Source: an uncultured Acetobacter sp.
GTDB lineage: Bacteria > Pseudomonadota > Alphaproteobacteria > Acetobacterales > Acetobacteraceae
Assembly (NCBI GenBank): GCA_937900755.1
Contig: CALCDN010000198.1
Location: 1 to 8,479 of the forward strand
Direction of reading: 5' to 3'
DNA length: 8,479 nt
This document shows positions 6,445 to 8,479 of the stretch, one piece after another. Below the pieces are notes generated by a model. The model made no database searches. It saw nothing but the letters and a program-made list of their open reading frames with translations, and was not told where the DNA came from. How positions within the stretch are numbered: the stretch's first letter is position 1; every line of letters starts with the position of its first letter. A program made the translations under genes and the position numbers.

Positions 6445-6462
6445 CCTCTGGCATCGCAGAGG
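6445..6462 (+). promoter_or_regulatory. Small hairpin containing the only SD-like sequence before lptF
   Basis: CCTCTG (6445-6450) pairs perfectly with CAGAGG (6457-6462) around the 6-nt loop GCATCG. The 3' arm holds AGAGG, the only Shine-Dalgarno-like sequence upstream of the lptF ATG at 6478. Its spacing of 15 nt is longer than usual. If AGAGG is the ribosome site, folding would hide it. There is no T-run, so this is not a terminator. Confidence 0.35.
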
Positions 6463-6477
6463 TAGATAACCGACATT

Positions 6478-7626
6478 ATGACAGTCCGCTCCCTTCTCCC
6501 GTGGCCCACGCGCCACCTTTTGACGCTGGACCGTTATGTGCTGCACCAGTTGCTTGTAGCACTTGCGGCCACAACGGGGGGGCTGGCCGCACTTATCTGG
6601 CTTATGCAGTCATTGCATTTTGTTTCGCTGGTTGTGGACCGCGGGCTTTCCCTTCGCGTCTTCATCAGCCTGACCGGCCTGCTGGTGCCGTCCTTTGTGG
6701 CGGTTGTCATGCCGATTACCACCTTCATTGTCTGCCTGTTCATTTACATGCGCCTGGCCAGCGACCGTGAGCTTACGGTCATGCAGGCCTCCGGCCAGTC
6801 CCCCCTTGCGCTGGCCCGCCCTGGCCTGGTCTGCGCCATTTTGTCCGCATTGACCGTGTTCGTACTCAATATGTGGATTGTGCCGTCCTCGTACCACGCG
6901 TTCCGCCAGTACGAGTTGCAGATCAGGAACAAGATGGCCGCCTTCATGCTCCAAGATGGCGTTTTTACAAAAATCTCCAGCACCATGACCGTGTATATCC
7001 GCTCCCGCGACCAGAACGGAATCCTGTGGGGCATCATGGTCGAGGATGACAGGCAATCCGACAACCACGCCACAATTCTGGCCAACCGCGGCAATATGGT
7101 CATTGTCAATGACATCCCCCGCGTGGTGCTTTATGATGGGTCCCGCCAAGTTATTGACCGCAAGACGGGCCGGTTGAACATGCTTGTTTTCAAACAGGAT
7201 TCCATGGACTTATCAACCGCGCGCCAGGAAAACCAGCGCGTCCGTGATTCGGCGGAAATGTCCCTGGCCGAACTGCTCTCCCCTGACCCGAACGAAGTGG
7301 TGGCACGGGACAGGGGCAAGTTCATGGTGGAAGGCTGGCGGCGCCTGACATCCCCCCTGACATGCTTCTCCTTTGCCATGGTCGGCCTGTTTGCCGTGCT
7401 AAACGGGGCGTTCTCCCGGCATGGCAGCATCATGCGCCCGTTAATGGCCGTACTGGTCATTGTGGGGCTTTTGGCCATGACACTGCTGTTGCAAAACATG
7501 GCCGGACGCCACGTCAGGCTTATTCCCCTTATGCCGCTCCTTGCCATTCTGCCCGGGCTGGTCTGCTCGTACCTGCTGTTCGCGCGCGAAATAAAAGCCT
7601 CTCTGCGCTTGCGCCGACAGGCATGA
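6478..7626 (+). CDS. lptF: LptF, LPS export ABC transporter permease (YjgP/YjgQ family)
   Basis: The protein has 382 aa, within the family range. LptF pairs with LptG and the LptB ATPase dimer in the inner membrane to extract LPS and pass it to LptC and the periplasmic bridge. The topology fits: TM1 about 23-45, TM2 62-90 and TM3 111-134, a periplasmic beta-jellyroll about 140-265 (VFTKISSTMTVYIRSRD, then ILANRGNMVIV, then VVLYDGSRQVID), and TM4-6 at about 291-310, 318-340 and 348-368. The SDRELTVMQASGQSP segment after TM2 is the conserved cytoplasmic coupling region (E-L-x-x-M-x-A-S-G). The ATG at 6478 follows a hairpin and lacks a well-placed Shine-Dalgarno sequence, so a slightly different start is possible. 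The assignment as LptF rather than LptG rests on being first of the pair and on this motif. Confidence 0.93.
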   Translation: MTVRSLLPWPTRHLLTLDRYVLHQLLVALAATTGGLAALIWLMQSLHFVSLVVDRGLSLRVFISLTGLLVPSFVAVVMPITTFIVCLFIYMRLASDRELTVMQASGQSPLALARPGLVCAILSALTVFVLNMWIVPSSYHAFRQYELQIRNKMAAFMLQDGVFTKISSTMTVYIRSRDQNGILWGIMVEDDRQSDNHATILANRGNMVIVNDIPRVVLYDGSRQVIDRKTGRLNMLVFKQDSMDLSTARQENQRVRDSAEMSLAELLSPDPNEVVARDRGKFMVEGWRRLTSPLTCFSFAMVGLFAVLNGAFSRHGSIMRPLMAVLVIVGLLAMTLLLQNMAGRHVRLIPLMPLLAILPGLVCSYLLFAREIKASLRLRRQA

Positions 7627-7642
7627 GGGGACGCGCAGACCC

Positions 7643-8479
7643 ATGATGGTTGCCTTTACCCTCTCGCGCTATATCGCGCGGCAGTTCATGCTGTCCGTGC
7701 TGGCCATGATCGGCTCGCTCACGGCTATTGTCTGCCTGTTCGACTTTATCGACTTGGTGCGCAGGGTCGCTACCCGCCCCGATGTGTCCACCAATATCGT
7801 GACCGAAATCGCCGGGTTGCACGTCCCCTATTTTGCCGTGGAAATTCTGCCATTTGGCATTTTGCTGGGCGGCATTGTGTGCTTCTGGCGCCTGACCCGC
7901 TCATCCGAACTGATTGTGGCACGGGCTGCGGGTATTTCGGCGTGGCAGTTCCTTGCCGCTCCCCTTGCCTGCGCCATTCTTATCGGCACGGTTACAACCT
8001 GCATGGTCTCCCCCCTTTCCTCGGCCATGTACCGTCGGGCGGAAGAGTTGGACCAGCAGTACCTACGCTCCGATGGCGGGCCGCTCAGCCTCTCGGGCGG
8101 GTCCTTGTGGCTGCGGCAGGTGGATACGGAGTATGACCCGCACGGCGTTGCCATGCTGCACGCCAGTGGCGTGCAGGTGGAACAGGGACAGTTGCATATT
8201 CACGACATCAGCGTCTTTCAACTGGACCATGCCAACCGGCTGATTATGCGAATCGAGGCGCCAAACGGATACCTGAAAACCCGGGAATGGAAGCTGGAAG
8301 ACGCCTCCGTGGTAAAGCCCAACAGTATCCTGCGCCCTGTGGGTACACTCACGCTGCCAACAGACCTGACCTTTGAACGGGTGCAGGAAAGCTTTGCCTC
8401 ACCCGACACGTTTTCCGTGTGGACATTGCCGGGTTTTATAAGCCAGCTGGAACATTCAGGTTTTTCATCCATCCGGCAC
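7643..8479 (+). CDS. lptG: LptG, LPS export ABC transporter permease (3' truncated by window)
   Basis: 279 codons are open to the window edge, of roughly 360-370 expected. It starts MMVAFTLSRYIARQFMLSVL. TM1 is at about 15-37, TM2 at 62-82 with the PYFAVEILPFGILLGG motif typical of LptG, and RSSELIVARAAGISAWQ is the coupling region. TM3 is at about 101-122. The periplasmic jellyroll begins near 140 (SLWLRQVD, then ASGVQVEQGQLHIHDISVF, then RIEAPNGYL, then WKLEDASV). The last visible part, VWTLPGFISQLEHSGFSSIRH, is the conserved segment that precedes TM4. The final three TM helices lie outside the window. It begins 16 nt after the lptF stop; AGGGG at 7626-7630 is the nearest Shine-Dalgarno sequence (12 nt). 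The next ATG (7646) is also possible. It forms a heterodimer with LptF. Confidence 0.92.
   Translation, partial: MMVAFTLSRYIARQFMLSVLAMIGSLTAIVCLFDFIDLVRRVATRPDVSTNIVTEIAGLHVPYFAVEILPFGILLGGIVCFWRLTRSSELIVARAAGISAWQFLAAPLACAILIGTVTTCMVSPLSSAMYRRAEELDQQYLRSDGGPLSLSGGSLWLRQVDTEYDPHGVAMLHASGVQVEQGQLHIHDISVFQLDHANRLIMRIEAPNGYLKTREWKLEDASVVKPNSILRPVGTLTLPTDLTFERVQESFASPDTFSVWTLPGFISQLEHSGFSSIRH

Noticed and set aside
1..8479. Search for mobile elements, CRISPR arrays, tRNA/rRNA genes, toxin-antitoxin or defence genes
   Set aside because: No transposase or integrase motifs, spaced repeats, cloverleaf sequences or defence domains were seen on either strand. The gene content is core cell-division, regulation, transport and envelope functions.

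Overview
The window (8,479 bp, GC-rich, dense bacterial gene layout) reads as chromosomal DNA of a Gram-negative alphaproteobacterium. The porin style and codon use suggest an acetic acid bacterium (Acetobacteraceae, e.g. the Komagataeibacter/Gluconacetobacter group). That placement is an inference from protein flavour; no rRNA or other direct marker is present. The Gram-negative call is firm: there is an outer-membrane porin with a signal peptide and C-terminal Phe, and two LPS-export permeases.

Layout. (1) 2-1450, + strand: the Min division-site system, with the 3' end of minC, a 148-bp gap, minD, and minE overlapping minD by ATGA. (2) 1451-1580: a convergent intergenic region with two strong hairpins. 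By their T-tracts, each seems to terminate the transcript coming from the opposite strand to its neighbour, so the 3' ends probably overlap. (3) 1581-4096, - strand: a two-gene operon of an ABCB-type exporter (fused membrane and ATPase domains) followed, with another ATGA overlap, by a GntR/FCD-family repressor-like protein. (4) 4097-4694: about 600 bp without a convincing gene, with an AT-rich core, between the divergent exporter operon and the porin. (5) 4695-6383, + strand: an outer-membrane porin with a His-rich segment and a coiled coil after the signal peptide. (6) 6384-6477: two inverted repeats. (7) 6478-8479, + strand: lptF and the first 279 codons of lptG, the inner-membrane permease pair of the LptBFGC LPS extractor.

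How the genes work together. MinC/D/E position the FtsZ ring by membrane oscillation. The exporter and its co-encoded regulator form a self-contained, probably autoregulated, export unit of unknown substrate. The porin and LptFG both concern the outer membrane (small-solute permeability and LPS delivery), but nothing in the sequence shows that they share a transcript.

I did not find a mobile element, CRISPR array, tRNA/rRNA gene, defence system or clearly novel multi-gene system. The genes are ordinary core or near-core families. The unusual signals are in the non-coding parts and in the porin's N-terminal segment.
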